Assembly: GCA_035222895.1 (NCBI GenBank)
Contig: JAVYIG010000865.1
Coordinates: 319,501 to 383,500, forward strand
Length of the DNA: 64,000 nucleotides
Source of the DNA: Strongylocentrotus droebachiensis
Taxonomy: Eukaryota > Echinodermata > Echinoidea > Camarodonta > Strongylocentrotidae
Reading direction: 5' to 3'
Both the position numbers and the translations under genes were made by a program. Position 1 is the first letter of the stretch; each line of letters starts with the position of its first letter. Shown here one piece after another: positions 32,659-45,900 of the stretch. The notes under the pieces are model-generated. The model saw only the letters and a list, made by a program, of their open reading frames with translations. It made no database searches and had not been told where the DNA came from.

Positions 32659-33004
32659 AAAAGAAAGAGAGCAAGATAAAGACAAGAAGAGTGAATCCAA
32701 TATACCCCATTAGTCAAATAAAGTATGATAATCTCAATCCACATATTTACAATTAATTCAAATTTTTGGGCGGGAAAGCAAGATATAAAAAAATAATCAT
32801 TGTTTCCAATTTTGGAGTTGAATAATAATTATTGTTGTTGTTGATGATTATAAGGTAAAGGGTTCCAAGGCACAATATGTCAATGAATTCCTCCTCAAAA
32901 AAGGGGCCTATCGTGGGGAGGGGGGGGGGGTAGCTGCCCCTGTCTTCAGCTTTAGCCACAAAGCCATGTCCATTTTAAAACTACATTCAAGAGTTAATAT
33001 AAAT
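30721..33004. other. Intergenic, no gene seen
   Basis: AT-rich. It holds (ATCC/ATCT)n-like repeats near 32,240-32,330, a (GA)n run at 32,617-32,655 and a G run at 32,917-32,930. Small open frames here have no family motif. Confidence 0.4.
32617..32655 (+). repeat. (GA)n microsatellite
   Basis: An uninterrupted GAGAGA run within a longer purine-rich tract. Confidence 0.85.
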
Positions 33005-33960
33005 GAGGCAAAGTGGTCTCATGGATAGGCGACCGCCTGGTAATTGGAAGGTATCGGGTTCGATACCCAGCTGGTGCAATTTAATTTAAATTTACACTTT
33101 GAAACAAAAAGACTGATGTTATGTTAACAACTAAAAGCGAACGAGGTAATAGAAGTGAGGCAAAGGGGTCTCGTGGATAGGCGACCGCCTGGTAATTGGA
33201 AGGTATCGGGTTCGATACCCGGCTAGTGCAATTTTATTTTATTTTATACTTTGAAACAAAAAGACTGATGTTATGTTAAAAACTAAAAGCGAACGAGGTA
33301 ATAGAAGTGAGGCAAAGGGGTCTCGTGGATAGGCAACAGCCTGGTAATTGGAAGGTGTCGGGTTCGATACCCAGCTAGTGCAATTTTATTTTATTTTACA
33401 CTTTGAAACAACAAGACTGATGTTATATGTTAACAACTAAAAGCGAACTAGGTAATGGATCTGAGGCAAAGTTCGATACCCAGCTAGTGCAATTTCATTT
33501 TATTTTACACTTTGAAACAACAAGACTGATGTTATAATATGTTAACAACTAAAAGCGAACGAGGTAATAGAAGTGAGGCAAAGGGGTCTCGTGGATAGGC
33601 AACAGCCTGGTAATTGGAAGGTGTCGGGTTCGATACCCGGCTAGTGCAATTTTATTTTATTTTACACTTTGAAACAACAAGACTGATGTTATATGTTAAC
33701 AACTAAAAACGAACGAGGTAATAGAAGTGAGGCAAAGAGGTCTCGTGGATAGGCAACAGCCTGGTAATTGGAAGGTGTCGGGTTCGATACCCAGCTAGTG
33801 CAATTTTATTTTATTTTACACTTTGAAACAACAAGACTGATGTTATATGTTAACAACTAAAAACGAACGAGGTAATAGAAGTGAGGCAAAGAGGTCTCGT
33901 GGATAGGCAACAGCCTGGTAATTGGAAGGTGTCGGGTTCGATACCCAGCTAGTGCAATTT
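33005..33960 (+). repeat. Seven-copy tandem array of tRNA-like units
   Basis: Units start GAGGCAAAG at 33005, 33157, 33309, 33463, 33575, 33729 and 33883 (periods 152, 152, 154, 112, 154, 154). Each has an A-box-like TGGTCTCATGGATAGGC or TCTCGTGGATAGGC and a B box GGGTTCGATACCC, then ~80 bp of AT-rich spacer. The T arm folds (TCGGG/CCCGG in some units) but the 5' end does not pair with the 3' acceptor strand (CTAGTGC), and the anticodon stem is poor. Copy 4 has lost about 42 bp. These are tRNA-derived repeats or pseudo-tRNAs rather than proven tRNA genes; pol III transcription is possible. Confidence 0.8.
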
Positions 33961-34039
33961 TATTTTATATATTTATATTATATATATTTGTATTTATATA
34001 GCAGGCTCATGTTTAGGAATGTAAGTCGACGTAAAACGC

Positions 34040-34095
34040 TGAGAGAGAGAGAGAGAAAGATAGAGAGAGAGAGAGAGAGAAAAAAAAAAAAGAGA
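34040..34095 (+). repeat. (GA)n / poly-purine tract
   Basis: Runs of GAGA pass into an A-run and GAGGAGGGGG. Confidence 0.8.
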
Positions 34096-34099
34096 GGAG

Positions 34100-36699
34100 G
34101 GGGGTGGAGAATTGAACAGAATGTGTAATAACGTCAATGAAAGTCTCGGAAATCTAACAACAAGTTAGAAAAGGAAGTTTGAAAACAATTTTCCTACTCC
34201 ACCTTCTTCTTCCTCTTCTCCTTCTTCCTGTCCTTCTTTTTTCTTTTTTTGCTCTTTTTCTTCTCCTTCTCCTTCTTTTGAGAAATTTTGGAGGCCTTAC
34301 TCCTGACCTTAAAAAATATTCTTTAAATTTAGATAGTATTGCATTCAGATCTGTTTCTCATTTAATATGTATGTTCCTCGATCTTGTTGAGATAAATTGA
34401 TGAGGAATCAAGCTTCTCGTTTTATGTGCACTGTGATCCTTTGTTTTGAGTTTATCAAAATTTGTACTTTGCATTGTTTTATTCCAATTTGTTTTCACTG
34501 TGTTATTGTCGAGACAACAATTTATTTTGTTCGTCATTCTAACCTCCTGGGGTCATTTCAGAGCTCTCACTTCCGGAAACTGGATTTCTCTTTGTTTGTT
34601 AATTCATGAGTTTCCCGTACTTCACTTGGGCTTCAACTCATGTTCGTGTTGCTAATGTCAATAATTATACACCAAACATTGTCGATCTGTGCACAAATTC
34701 GAGGCCAGTCCAATTAAGTCAACAGACAGTATAATATTGACTTATTCAATCTTGAGTCAGAATGTACCGCAAATTATGACATTTAATGGACTCTAGAGAA
34801 ACTGGTGACCCAGGTGTTTCTGAGAATTCATACATTACGTTTTCAAGGTACTTTAAAACATGTTATAAAAGAAGTTGCATTGTTCAATTTATCTTACACA
34901 TGCAGTGTTAGGGGAACAGGTCCCTTAAAGTTCTTCAGAGAAATGGCGAAATGATCCAAATTTATGACACTTTCGATATTAATATGAATAATTATTGGCG
35001 TATCGATATCGCGTAAAGAATAGCTCTATATTTACAGATACCATCATAACGAACAGATTAATTTCACCGGAATTCGACATTCCATATCATTGTCACCATC
35101 TATAGTTCTATACAACAAAATATCTCAAATACTAATAGTTTGATAATGAGTTTCATGTTTCTATTATGTAATCCATATGGTCGATTTTAAGTTGTTGTAA
35201 TGTAATTTTTTTATTTCAAGATTATTATTTTCTAAAGCCTTCGCTCGAAACCACTTTTCATCTTCAACATGGTTCCCCCAGGTCCACAAAATCCCTCAAA
35301 AACGCCAGTCCAGTGAGCATGAGGTCATTTAAACCTTTAAATAGACGATTTAGTTGTTTGTTTGTTTGTTTGATTGATTTTATTTCTGCGTTCAAAAATA
35401 TAAAAATTCAAAGTCAAAGTACAACATTTCGAACAATAACAAATACAATGAATACAATGTTTACAAAAGTAATTAAATGAAAAATCATGTACAATTATAT
35501 CATTCGATAAACATGTACGAAGCATACAATAACATAAGTTGTGGTTTAGATAAAAAGTTATGAGCTTTCAAATTGTTATCAGTTGTAAGAAAATCATAGC
35601 AGAAATGTCCCATGAAAAGGAATGCTCTTCAGATGCCCTCATATTTGAAATATGACGAGAAATAGCTGAACAGCTTGCACCAAACTTTCAGCAAGATTAA
35701 ATCATTTAAGTCATTTAAAAAGTCTCACAGTATATGCATCAATTATTATGTATATTACATAAGAATTGCATAATTTCTATGTTGTACGTAAGGAATCGAC
35801 CTTTCGAACTTACTGCCAGACAGTTTTATGTCAAATCGTAATCGCATAACCAGTACTCCGCTTCCTTTTCAAACATAATTAGTGGTCACTGGGGTAACCT
35901 AAAAACACTAATTACCTACGTAAAACCTAGTAGGTCATGGTCGCCAGTGTTGTGTTGGGTTAGGTCACAAAGCAAATATTTTTTCCCTCGGTGTTTAGCC
36001 TCAAATCTTTAGATGAGCTATACAGGTTTTCATGGAAGAACAGTCGAAATACAATTCAGTTTTCCAGAAAACAACATGCAAGTTGGTCCTTGAAAGGACC
36101 GCTGGTTAATCTCTCTTACATGCAGTTCTTAGAATAACTATATACTTTAAATGGCAGATACAGATTATAAGACAAGTGGGAGAAGTATACATGAAGGTAG
36201 TTCAATGAACTGACTTTTGTCTTCTTTAGTGAGTTCTGAAAAGAACGATTTGTTTGTAAAAGAATGAGTTGGTTCTTTTCAAGATAGAATAACAAGAACA
36301 AGCTTATTGGTGTTTTAGGTAAAGCTTTATTGGGATTTAAACCTTAATCTTAAGTGTGCTCCGTGGAGCTATACATCACATTCAGAATTTAACTTTTAAG
36401 TACATTATTGGATGGACTGCCTCGGTGTATACAAAGAACTACAACATACCTTCATAAGTTTTATGTCTCTTTGATATAGGGACAATAGATTTATTGGTAG
36501 TACAATAGACTTTAACCCCGTATGTAGCAGCCATCAAGTCAAACAAAATTGTTAGACCAAACAGGAGCAGGCATTGTGTTTATCGCTCAATCTACAACCA
36601 AACTGTACTTTAATCGGAAGTGTGAGGGAAGAACAAAGTACGTGCATAGGGTCCAACAAAAGTCAAAAGTTCTGAAGCTTTCAGGAGTCGCTAGAGAAA
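34100..36699. other. Intergenic upstream of the lipocalin gene
   Basis: Contains (CTTCTT)n-like pyrimidine tracts at about 34,200-34,280, a GTTT repeat at 35,353-35,372 that looks like a reversed LINE tail, and a diverged MITE copy at 35,560-35,880. No gene seen. Confidence 0.4.
35560..35880 (+). mobile_element. Diverged third copy of the ~400-bp MITE
   Basis: Blocks GGAATGCTCTTCAGATGCCC and AATCGCATAACCAGTACTC match the copies at 21,290 and 24,977. The ends are worn. Confidence 0.5.
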
Positions 36700-36900
36700 A
36701 CGATTGAACCCGTGTTGCATGACGGATGGCGTAGAGTTGTACCGCTATGAAACGTCTTTAATCACGCAAAACTTTTATCCGAAAGCGCGGCAAAAGACAT
36801 CAAGTATTTCGAGTCGTCAGGCAGACGTGCTTTGTGCTCAGTCTCATCATCATTTGAGACATTTTTGTGAGCGGAACATTAACCAGTATAATTGAGAGAA
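36700..36900 (+). promoter_or_regulatory. Likely 5' UTR and start region of the lipocalin gene
   Basis: About 200 bp directly upstream of the ATG is less AT-rich than the surroundings. CTCAGTCT at about 36837 resembles an initiator. I see no convincing TATA box 25-35 bp upstream of it. The transcription start is a guess. Confidence 0.25.
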
Positions 36901-39900
36901 ATGTCTGCCAAGGCAGTCGTGATCTGCCTCTTGTTGGGTCTGTTAAGTGGGGTGCAATCAGCGGCTCACGGGCGCCTTAAGAACAAGGGGGTACGAACCA
37001 GGAGCTGCGTCGTGACAGACTTCCAAGTCCACGACGACTTCGACGTCAATCGGGTAAGAGGAAACTGGAGGTCATCTTGATATTAATTACTATGTTTATT
37101 ATTATGATAATATAGTGCCTAAGCATTTTATGAATCATAATTAGAATAGTGATTATCGGGAGTGGTGGATGTCTCATGGTTTAAGTCAGATGCATTAGTG
37201 TTGGTGTTGATGGTGGTGGTGATGACGATGATGTTAATGGTGGTGGTAGTGGTGTTGTTGGTGGGAGTAGTGATAGTGATGGTGGTGTGGTGGTGATGAT
37301 TGTGGTGGTGATTATGGTGGTGATGATGATGGTGATGATGGTGGTAGTGGTGATAAAGGTGGTAGTGGTGATAATGGTGGTGATGATGATGACGGTGAGG
37401 TGGTGGGGGTGATGGAGGTGGTGGTCGTGATGGTGATGGTAGTGGTAGTGGTGGTGGTAATGGTAGTGGTGGTGTTCGTGATGTTGATGCCTTGGTGTTG
37501 ACAGCGCTGGCGGCGGCCATGATGCTGGTGATGGTTAGGATATTGATGGTGATGGTAAATGTATGTGATTCGGAGGTCATAATAATTGTTCCCATTTCTT
37601 TCTTTACGTTACTTAATAATTACCAAATTAATTAAATGGCGTAACATGACTTTTTAAACTCAGAATGACTCTGTTTCAGCTAACTCAAGTCTATCCATGA
37701 ATAATACAGATTAATGAAAATATGGCAATGTAAGGTTAGCTCGACTAGCTGACCCATTTATCTTGTTTTCAAACGGTAATACTTCCCCTCGCTTCGTGTA
37801 GCAAATAAAGCAACAATAACACGATTAAACAATCATTCGTGTTCCAGATTAATCCTGTATCGATTGTCCAGGACCACAATACCAGAACACTCTATTATTT
37901 TGACTTATTTTTAAACTCTCAACTGCCCTTGCACAAGTTGCACCGTTGACCAAACAGTTAAACTAAACATCACTGGTGTTGAAAATAATAATCCCTTTTT
38001 GGACGGTCAGTTGACCCCTTTGCAATTGGCACACTTTATATTTCGAGATTGTCATTGTTTTCATGAAAATAATTAGGTTATCATCATAAATGTGCTGTGG
38101 CAATATAGCAGATCCACCACTACAAATAGATAGGGTCAGTTAAAATTGATATATTGACGTGCGTGTAGCTAACACCGATTTTATTACAAGTACGATTCAT
38201 GTTTGTTGGCATGAGGTATAATTCTTAATTGCTCCGAAATCCTGTAATACAACATTTTCATTATTTCTGTGCACAAAAAAAAAAGCCGTTATGTTTATGA
38301 AGATGACGACGACGACATTGATAATGATGGATGATGATGATGATGATGATGCTGTCGTCGTTATTGACATCGTCGTAGTTGTTGTTATGGTGAATTATTG
38401 TGATGTGCTCCATTTCTGGTCTTGATAATGTAGTATACAATATATAGGGTATAGATTTGGTACACCTAATTCCGGTATGAAAACGAATTTTATGAATCGC
38501 ATTACTAATTCGTCCTATATATTTTGATCTTAACTGTTCGCCAAAGAGCTGGGGGAAAGGCTTCTTTAGCTTTAGCTTTACAGAATCTATTAGAATATCG
38601 ATGAACACCAAGTGGGCAAATCTCACTAATGACCCGAGCAAATAACCACCGACATCGGGTAAATAAGGCGAAATCGCAGTGTAAATACTTCTTGTGAGTT
38701 TCTGGAAACACAATAATTTCACTGTTTATGCTAAATGTATGCAATAACACGTGATCGATACAAGTGAGTCAACGTGATCTATTTACTTTTCCTGGGCATA
38801 TCCAGGTTTTTGTATAAAAAAGAAGGCACAATTCCGCAAATTTCTGATTAAAAAAAATATATCTGACAACCAAACGTTAGCCTTGAAATACATACAAAAT
38901 AGATTGAGTTGAATTCTTATGAGTGGAAATTCACTCTACATTTTTGTGTAATTGTAATTTTTTTAGGGGGGGGGGGTCTGTTAAATCTCCGTTTTATATG
39001 CATGCTTGGGATTAGACTGCTTTAAACAAAAAGTGAACCCATCGAAAGGACATATATAATGAGTCAAACAGACTTTTCAACCGGAATCTGTCCCAAATGT
39101 TACCTCATAATAATTATGCTAGCGCCAGAATGGCATTAACGTATCGCTTTACACAGAGTTAGATCCCTTCTGCTTCTGGCTCCAAAATAAATAAGTTGAT
39201 GATGAATTTAATGTGTACTTCTGGGGGCGGAGGGGATGGGGGTGATACTAGCGAAAGGTTAGTAACAATGTTTTCCCGATAATTATGTTTAGGAAGGGGG
39301 GAGAATTTATCGGGGACTCTTTGCCCCTATTTCTGCCATTTTCTGTCATTGATTAAACTCTTACTTCCCTCCTTTTCTCACTTCAATATCTCTCCATCTT
39401 TTAATGAAATAAGTTTTTCTTTATATTACATATCACTTTCCTTTCGTCCTCCCCATCCCCCTTGACCTTCCAATACACCCATACGGCTTATAGTTTTAAC
39501 ACATCATTTGCAAAAACAAAGGTTATCTTCACTTCTTCTATTCTCAATTTTTTCTCACTTTCACTATGTCTCTCCCCTTTTAATTAAACAAATTGCTCTT
39601 TAGTTTACATAGATTCTCTACGCTTCTTCTCTTTTCTCCTTTTCTAACTTCCAATACATCTATTCACCTTTTAATAAAATCAATCGCTCTTTGTGCTACA
39701 TATAATGTTTATTCTTCTCCCTCTACTCCCACTCCCATCCCCTCCCACTTCCAATACACGTCTAAGTCTTTTGTTTTGATTAAATATAATTGCTCTTTAT
39801 TTTACATATCATTTATTTTTCTCTCTAGTATGTCGGAACTTGGTACACCATATCTCAGAGTGGAGAAGCGCCCAGCTCCTTTCATCGCAGATCGCACTAC

Positions 39901-42900
39901 AGCTTAGAAGAAAATGGTGTCCTCGCCATGACGACACGTCGAGTTTCACCGTAAGTCTTTCCTCTCTTTCCCTTTAAAAAGGAAATTCTAGAAGTATTTG
40001 GAACAGTGGCTGAGCTACAAGGAAACGGGGGCACGGGTGAAATTGGTGAAGAAAATAAAGGAAAGAGAAAGCAAGGTAAAAAAAAAAAAAAAGGAAGATG
40101 GAGAAGGGGACAATAAAGAAGACGCCGGGACCACCTCCCGCACTTTCTCCACAATATTAGTAGCCTTGAAAATGACTGGTGCCCCCACCCCATCCCTAAA
40201 ATAAACAACAACGTTGCAATACACCAATGCACCCTCAACAGGCGCGCCGAAAGCAGTTTGGGATTGGGGGCAAACATTCCAGGGGGGCTCACCTTCCAGT
40301 GACAGTGACGTAACGAGCAAAAACGTTTGGAAGGGGGGGGGGGAGGGGCAGAAGAAAAATCTGCATCACCACCACTCTTACACTTTACATGCAGGCCCCG
40401 CGGAACGTTTTTCAAAGTGGATTATTAACGATCAGGTAGAGCGTAGAGTCCAGGGCCTGAGCCCCCAGAAGCTCAGAGGTTTTAGGCATTACAATTATGG
40501 TCAGATAAGCATATTTAGATACCTTATTTGTGACACTGGCAGAACACTAATTGGCGGCGAGGCCAGGGAGCAGAGCCTCCGGAAGCTCAGGGGTTTTAGT
40601 TATTTAATAACGGTCAGATAAGCATACAGGGGACTGCCTTAGGGCCCTTAATTGGTGGGGTCCAGGGGGCAGAGCCCCCGGAAGCTCAGGGGTTTTAGTT
40701 ATTTAATAACGGTCAGATGAGCATACAGGGGACTGCCTTAGGGAACTTGATGGGGAGCGGTGGCGGAGCCCCCGTAAGCTCTGGGGTTTTAGCCATTTAA
40801 TTACGGTCAGATGAGCATACAGGGAACCGCCTTAGGGCCCTTGGTGGGGTGCGGGGGCGGAGCCCCCGTAAGCTCTGTGGTTCATTTAGGCATTTAATTA
40901 CGGTCAGATGAGCATACATGGGACCGCCTTAGGGCCCTTGGTGGGGTCCGGGGGCAGAGCCCCCGTAAGCTCTGGGGTTTTCGGTATTTAATAACGGTCA
41001 GATGAGCATATTTTGATACCTCATTTGTGACTTTGGCAGGTCACCTATTTTTTCTCTCTCTCTTTCTTTCTTTTTCTCTGTAACAAACTTTTTCATAAAG
41101 GGAGGGGGGCTCGAGCCCCCGAGCCCGGCCGTTCTGCAGACCCTGGCATAAAGGCTTCTAAATAAGCATATTTTTCGCCCGACTGTAAATGTGGGAATTT
41201 TAAATTTTTCAACAAACGCATAAAAAGGTATGACTTACACAAAATTTGAGAAAAAATACCGGAAAATCATGTCATTTCAATCAACATTTGTAAATCACTG
41301 GTATCGAATAAAAATTACCCCCCCCCCCCCCCGCATCAGTACGCCAGCGTTCAGGGGCTCATGAGCTTCTCACCACTATAACAAAAAACAGACACGCTTT
41401 CCCATTCTCTATGCGCGTATCGCTATTACAAAAACCTCCATTGATAAATATAGGTAGCATGCGCAATGTTTAGGGAATTTAATTCCTGTCAACTTTCCTT
41501 TTCTTTGAATGGAATTTTATACGTCATTTAAGTCAGGTTTTTATTATTGTTATGTTCTTTTGGGTTAAAAATACAAACCATCTTAACTCCTTTACTGCTT
41601 ATTTTTTTTTTTTTGAGGGGGGGGGGGCGTTTTTGGGGGGCAAAAATGCGTTTTGCCCCCCCTGCCCCCCCCCCCCACTTCCGGCGCCTATGACCCTCAA
41701 TAAGTGGACTCATACTACGCCTTAGGGCTGTGGTATATTTTGTGTATGCTCATAGGCATTATATTACATAATTTTATATGAAATGCTTCAATGATATATT
41801 TTTAATGTAATAATTCCATTCATCATAATTTGACCTTACCTGTCACACAACAGACACACCTGCATGTATACTTTTTCAGTCTATCGATCTCATTTTAACA
41901 ATTGCAATATAATAATTTCCTCTCTCTCTCTTTCTCTCTCTATATATATTTTTTTTTATTTATAATAATTTGTTTATTTAAAGATTATTTTTACTTGCAA
42001 TAATTGGTTCAATATTTCAAGTAACTGTTATAGGTTGTTCATCCATCTATTATCATTTGTTTATATATGTATATAACTTTAGGTATGAACAATAATGTTA
42101 ACTTTATCTTTTATCATTTTTATTGTACATTATTTTGTATGATCATTCCTGTTTTTATGCACATATGTAAACATTGCATTATTGGTCCCTGGACTACTGC
42201 ATTGTACATTGTATATGTTGATATTAAAGGTAGGCGTTACTACTGCAGCTAGAAGGGATTAGACCACACAGCGAGCCATCGAGGTCACTGTGACAGGTGG
42301 CTATCTCATTAACTCAGCTCTCATTTAACATAAGAAAAAGAGGATCATGGGGGACCAACAGGCACCGATTTGGGAAGTTTTCTATATAGAGGGAGCAAGT
42401 AGCTACAAGTAGGACAGTGTGCCTTTAATAAACCGAAATTGAATTGAATTGAATTGAATATCTTCTCCTGGTGTATTCAAGATGGGTCGGCATTTTTCTG
42501 TGTGACACCGCCTTATTAGGATTTAAGAGAGAGACAAGGGGGGGGGGGGGGGGGTGGTCGAATTTACAAATTGTGTACCCTCTCGTGATTAAGTTGCAAA
42601 CTCATTTCCATAGAAATCAAACTGTTGACCAATCACAAATCATGAGCTTTACGATACCAATGCAGTTTGATATCGTGTAGTCTCGATCTCTCGAATGTCG
42701 TCCATCGCCAGCCTCGGCTTATTTTACTTTTTAGAGGTGATGTATTCCAGTCTTCACATAAATTTAGAAATATCTATGTAGTCCATACGATTCTAACTAC
42801 TACATAACACATAATGCTACATAATTTTACCATTTATCTATTTGTATAAGTAGCTGCAGCTCGATCGATCGATGATCATGGACAGATTTGAGGATCTGTT

Positions 42901-45900
42901 TTAGTCTACAGCCCCATTAATTAGATATTTTGTTTGTTCGATAGATCGGCGCTAGTGTCCCGGCCCCCCCACTCAGTGTTATTTAGGGTACGCATATGCG
43001 TGTTCCAAGCGACCCCCCCCCCCCCCCCTTTTCAGCAAAAGTCCGGTGTGTAAAGTCAATACGGCTCGACCTTTTTCTTTTGTTATACGAGCCTTTTTCA
43101 GCACCCCCCCTTTTCAGCAAAAGTCCGGTGTGTAAAGTCAATACGGGTCGACCTTTTTCTTTTGTTACGAAAAGGACATTTTGGCAACACGCATGCGGTC
43201 CGTTCGTTCTCGGAGTGGGGGGGCCGGGGCTAGTGTACTTCCGTATCAATTTTGACCCCTACTCCTGCGTGGAGATACGCTACTAAAAACACACCAAAAA
43301 TCTACTAAATTTTCATCAAGTGTTCAAATAGAGTCTAATGGTTATGATTTAAAAGTCGTTATGTTTCTTACCTGTTTCGTGTCAATTTTCTTTATCTCTT
43401 TTGAAGTATTTTTCCTAAAAATAAAATCAAAGATTAGTCGCACAGGCACACATAGCTGCATTATTACTATCCTGGCTGTGTATTAAAAGCTGTGCTATTG
43501 ATTCTCAACATTTCAAACGCAACTGTTCAAAACTCATGCAATTGTACTGTATGCAATTGTATTGTCATTGTGCAGCGGTTTGCCGTGAAACCTGTGAGAA
43601 CGTGTATATTATAATGTCTTTGTTTTTAGGAAAAAAACTCCAAAAAAAGATAAGAAAATTGACACGAAAGGTGTAAGAAACATAACAAATTTTGAATGAA
43701 CAATTGATGAAGATATAGCTGATTTTTTTTGGAAATGTTTTTGTAGGGTATCTCCACGCAGGAGTTACGGGTAAAAAATGGGTACGAAAGTACCTAGCGC
43801 CAATAGATAGATCTGTAAAAGATCTGGTGGTGTCACTTCAATCAATGGGGTAACTAACGCATGATTGTCACCGGAATTTAAATGAATCCCTATTTGCAGG
43901 CTTTCATGAACGTTTTCCACTAAATATGACCCTTTGGGCATGGCCTTTGCCTGGCTTGGCCTTGGCTTTGTGTTTTGTAATTTTGCCTGCAAATGTAGAA
44001 AATGGCCTTTATTTCAGCCATTTAAAAAAAAACTTGTTCACAAATAATGTTTCTTTTTTTCTGGGGAATTTAGAAAGTCGTAGAACTATGAATCACAAGT
44101 CCCTCTTTGAAATATAAAACCCTTTTTTCATGATATTTATTGCTCTTTGTCCTTTGAAAATCTAGCTTTTTTTTGGTCAAATCCGTGAAAACATTGAAAT
44201 GTTTGTGAACATACCGGAACCTGAAAATTACCTTCTTTTTTACAAAATTTCTCACTATCATGACACCCCATCAATATCGGATTGACATCACTAATGTCTG
44301 AGATCTAGATCACTTACTTGCAGTGAAACTTTGTTTACAGGCAGAATGGCTGTGCCAGTGGGATGGAGTTTGTGGCGGAGGCCCATGTCCCGGAAGGTTC
44401 AACGACCCCCTCCAAGCTGCTCCTTCAGCCACGAGGAGTGCCTGTGCCCGCAGGTAAGTGAGGGTGAACTTTGACACACTTCCATTTTGGAAGGGGAGGA
44501 TGGGGGAAGGGTGTTTTTACTCGCTTAAATGTTAAGCTCCAAAGCTTTTGCCACTCACGTTTTTACTTGATTTATTAAAGTGGGATGCATGCAAGCCCCC
44601 CCCCCCCCCCCATGGGTCTGTTGACACATACATGTAGGGACACCCCTGTTTCAAATACAGGAGCACTTTGTAGAACTTCTATGGTACAAGCGAGATCACA
44701 TCAATATTTTGTTTATTATGTCTGTCCACTGGTTATGGGAACTGGTTGAGTCTTGTATTAAGTCTATGAGAAACAGAAAACTCATTTGTCCATGGGTTAA
44801 ACGCTAAAGAGGAAGGTCATCATTTATCTCAGTAAATTAGGAAGAGATGTCTACACTCAAACACCTTGTAGAACGTCATTCACAAACTTCTTAATCAAAG
44901 TCTTATGTTGCCAAGTTTGCAAAGAATTTGTCCTTGATGGCTTAAGTTTATATATATCATTGAGTTGTTTAGCACATTCAATTTCAATATCCTTGGGCCA
45001 GGGCTATGGGCATTCCTAAATTCTATAATGATAATATAGATCTATAATATACACCTTTATGATCTAACATGTATACTTGTATGCCTGGAAAGGAGATACA
45101 GTAATTGGTAATTACTGTTATTATTTTTTAATATACTGCAGACAATGAAATAAGATCCATGAAATAATCTTCTCTTAAATTTTTCACTTCGTCTGTTTGG
45201 GGCCAGAAGGGTGTTAACTCATATATACTTCAACACACAAAGTCTCAACAGACAACATCAGCATCCAAGTACTTAACATATCAAGCTCAGCATTTTATAC
45301 AACATTTAAAGTCTCATGTTTCCTTAAGATTTTGTGCAATTTCCTCTGGAAGTTCTCAGTATTGTCTTAATCCATGGCAATCCCAGGAAGTAAAGACATA
45401 CATCCGTTCTCACATCAATTGTTTGGCAAAATGTCAAGGGATCAAGAAGTAAAAATCTACCCTTTGGTAACTTTTTAACCAACAATTTAAATTAACAGGC
45501 AATTTAGCACATGTTGAATTCTTATCACTGTCTACTTATTGTTTTTTATGCCTGCTAGTGCCATTTTCATTATATTTATTTTTTCTTTTAATGCATTGGA
45601 AAGTTAGATTATAAAGAGCTTATAGAATAAGTGTTGTGATGCGGTATTTTATTCAGCTATATTTTATGAAATTGTGAACATATTTCCTTGCCCTAATCAT
45701 TCACATCTTTGTCCTAAATTGTCAACTGCTGTTGTATGTATATCACCCACCCAAACCATTCCTCCTAGATTATTGTCTGCTTTGTAAACATGATGTTCAA
45801 AGTCTTCACCTAGTTCCTTTAAAACCCCACTGCATGACTTAACTTGTGCCCTCTACATAGCAAACAATGCCTAATCGGTGCCTGTTGGTCCCCCATGATC

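Noticed and set aside
33005-33960. CRISPR-like repeat/spacer array
   Set aside because: Spacers are identical between units, the repeats contain pol III boxes, and the sequence is eukaryotic.
37128-37595. 155-residue His/Thr-rich open frame, minus strand
   Set aside because: It is the complement of a GGTGAT microsatellite with no other coding feature.
39897-40415. 172-residue open frame, minus strand
   Set aside because: Low-complexity and covers the real lipocalin exon end and a poly-A tract; no family motif.
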